Shown piece after piece: positions 7,947 to 9,057 of a DNA stretch of 9,057 bases. How positions within the stretch are numbered: position 1 is the stretch's first letter; the number at the start of each line of letters is the position of its first letter. Source of the stretch: Firmicutes bacterium UBA6226 (lineage in GTDB: Bacteria > Bacillota_A > Clostridia > Peptostreptococcales > Acidaminobacteraceae); the NCBI GenBank assembly GCA_002441045.1, contig DJWQ01000088.1, positions 1 to 9,057 on the forward strand, read 5' to 3'. The translations under genes were made by a program, and so were the position numbers. The notes beneath the pieces were generated by a model. The model worked only from the letters and a program-made list of their open reading frames with translations. It had not been told where the DNA came from and searched no databases.

Positions 7947-9057
7947 TGCGGAATATCTTATTAGTTGAGCCGTCCTACAAAAGTAAATATCCTCCGCTGG
8001 GTTTAATGAAAATTTCAGCATATCATAAAAGATTAAACGACAGAGTCGTCTTTGTGAAAGGATGTGTTCCTGAAAAGCTAAAAGAACGATGGGATCGCGT
8101 ATACGTAAGTTCTCTTTTTACCTACTATTGGCGGGATACTATCAAGGCGATTAAATATTATCAAGATAGTGTCCCACGGCGATCAGATGTTATCGTAGGA
8201 GGTGTTTTAGCAACACTTCTTCGTGATGATTTAGAATTGGAAACCGGTGCCACCGTGATATCGGGATTGCTTGATACACCTAGTGCTCTTGACTCCGGTA
8301 ATAAGATCAGAATTGATACACTTACGCCAGATTACAGCATCCTTGAGAAGACTAATTATACTTACGAACTTCAAAACTGTTATATCGGGTATGCGACACG
8401 TGGATGTCCAAATGGCTGTACGTTTTGTGCCGTCCATATAATAGAACCAGAGTTCAACGGTTATTTACCCCTCCGCAAACAGGTTCAGCAAATCGAAGAG
8501 CTTTATGGTGAAAAACGTAACTTGATCTTATTGGATAACAATGTTCTGGCGTCAAAACGATTCAACGATATAATAAAAGATATTAAATCATTAGGATTTG
8601 GAAAGGGTGCGACATATACTTATAAGAATAAATCAGGACGTACAAGTACGGTGAATCGTTATGTCGATTTCAACCAGGGATTGGATTCCCGTTTGCTAAC
8701 AAATGAAAAAATGGCCTTGTTGAGCGAAATCGCAATTAAGCCTGTACGAATAGCATTTGATGATATTCGCCTGCGCGGGTTGTATGAAAAGAAAATCAGG
8801 TTAGCAGCGAAGCATGATTTTAAATACTTGTCGAATTACATTCTCTACAACTTTCACGATAGACCTGAAGAGTTTTATGATCGATTGAAGATTAACCTTG
8901 ATCTTAACGAAGAATTAGGATTGCACATATTTTCATTCCCTATGCGATATGTAGATTTGCAGAGCAAGAATCGTCTATCGAGTACACCGGGTAATATTGG
9001 TGAACATTGGAATGCAAAATACCTTCGTGCAATCCAATGTGTATTGATTAGGACACG
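7946..9057 (+). CDS. Radical SAM protein with N-terminal Rossmann-like domain (3' end outside the window)
   Basis: 370 codons are visible before the window ends with the frame still open. Residues 1-130 resemble the N-terminal domain of B12-binding-type radical SAM enzymes (NILLVEPSYKSKYPPLGL, later VGGVLATLL and TPDYSIL), but no DxHxxG cobalamin motif is seen. The TIM-barrel domain starts near residue 145 with YATRGCPNGCTFCAV; Cys154, Cys158 and Cys161 form the CxxxCxxC site for a 4Fe-4S cluster that cleaves S-adenosylmethionine. Later segments include LILLDNN, YILYNFHDRPEEFYDRL, FSFPMRYVDL and HWNAKYLRAIQ, which recall a widespread radical SAM family of unknown reaction. The substrate is unknown. 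From its place in the operon, a DNA base or backbone modification, or maturation of a partner protein, is a reasonable inference. The start is set by the one-base TGATG overlap with the previous gene. Confidence 0.88.
   Translation, partial: MRNILLVEPSYKSKYPPLGLMKISAYHKRLNDRVVFVKGCVPEKLKERWDRVYVSSLFTYYWRDTIKAIKYYQDSVPRRSDVIVGGVLATLLRDDLELETGATVISGLLDTPSALDSGNKIRIDTLTPDYSILEKTNYTYELQNCYIGYATRGCPNGCTFCAVHIIEPEFNGYLPLRKQVQQIEELYGEKRNLILLDNNVLASKRFNDIIKDIKSLGFGKGATYTYKNKSGRTSTVNRYVDFNQGLDSRLLTNEKMALLSEIAIKPVRIAFDDIRLRGLYEKKIRLAAKHDFKYLSNYILYNFHDRPEEFYDRLKINLDLNEELGLHIFSFPMRYVDLQSKNRLSSTPGNIGEHWNAKYLRAIQCVLIRT

Noticed and set aside
8231..8437. A 68-codon minus-strand frame within the radical SAM gene
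   Set aside because: It is antisense to the cluster-binding region, and nothing in its translation looks like a domain.

Overview
The window is one compact block of six genes, all on the + strand. It fills essentially the whole 9057 bases and is open at the right edge, possibly also at the left. No tRNA, rRNA, transposase, integrase or CRISPR repeat was seen. Base composition is AT-leaning by eye, Shine-Dalgarno-like motifs precede most starts, and neighbouring genes overlap by a few bases or lie 3 bases apart. This fits a bacterial accessory or defence-island operon. The host cannot be named from the sequence; a Gram-negative bacterium is only a guess.

Layout: (1) about 47-3145, a 1032-residue protein joining an RNA polymerase alpha-CTD-like helix-hairpin-helix domain, a sigma-70 region 4-like helix-turn-helix and a long tail that looks like several winged-helix units; (2) 3129-5255, a phospholipase D (PLD)-type nuclease domain fused to a superfamily 2 DEAH helicase; (3) 5248-5448, a 66-residue helical protein; (4) 5445-7478, a DndD-family SMC/Rad50-like ATPase; (5) 7482-7946, a 154-residue protein resembling the dnd system-associated protein 4 group; (6) 7946 to the right edge, a radical SAM enzyme with an N-terminal Rossmann-like region, cut off by the window.

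Interpretation: the DndD-like ATPase, the helicase-nuclease and the dnd-associated-4-like protein point to a DNA modification/restriction locus related to DNA phosphorothioation (Dnd). The usual modification partners DndB, DndC and DndE are absent from the window, and a radical SAM enzyme stands directly after the ATPase module. A working model, which is inference, is that the radical SAM enzyme (perhaps with genes past the right edge) installs or alters a DNA mark, DndD supplies ATP-driven DNA nicking or handling, the helicase-PLD protein attacks unmarked DNA, and the alpha-CTD/sigma4 protein recognises DNA or interferes with transcription. The tight coupling of all six genes suggests that they act together.
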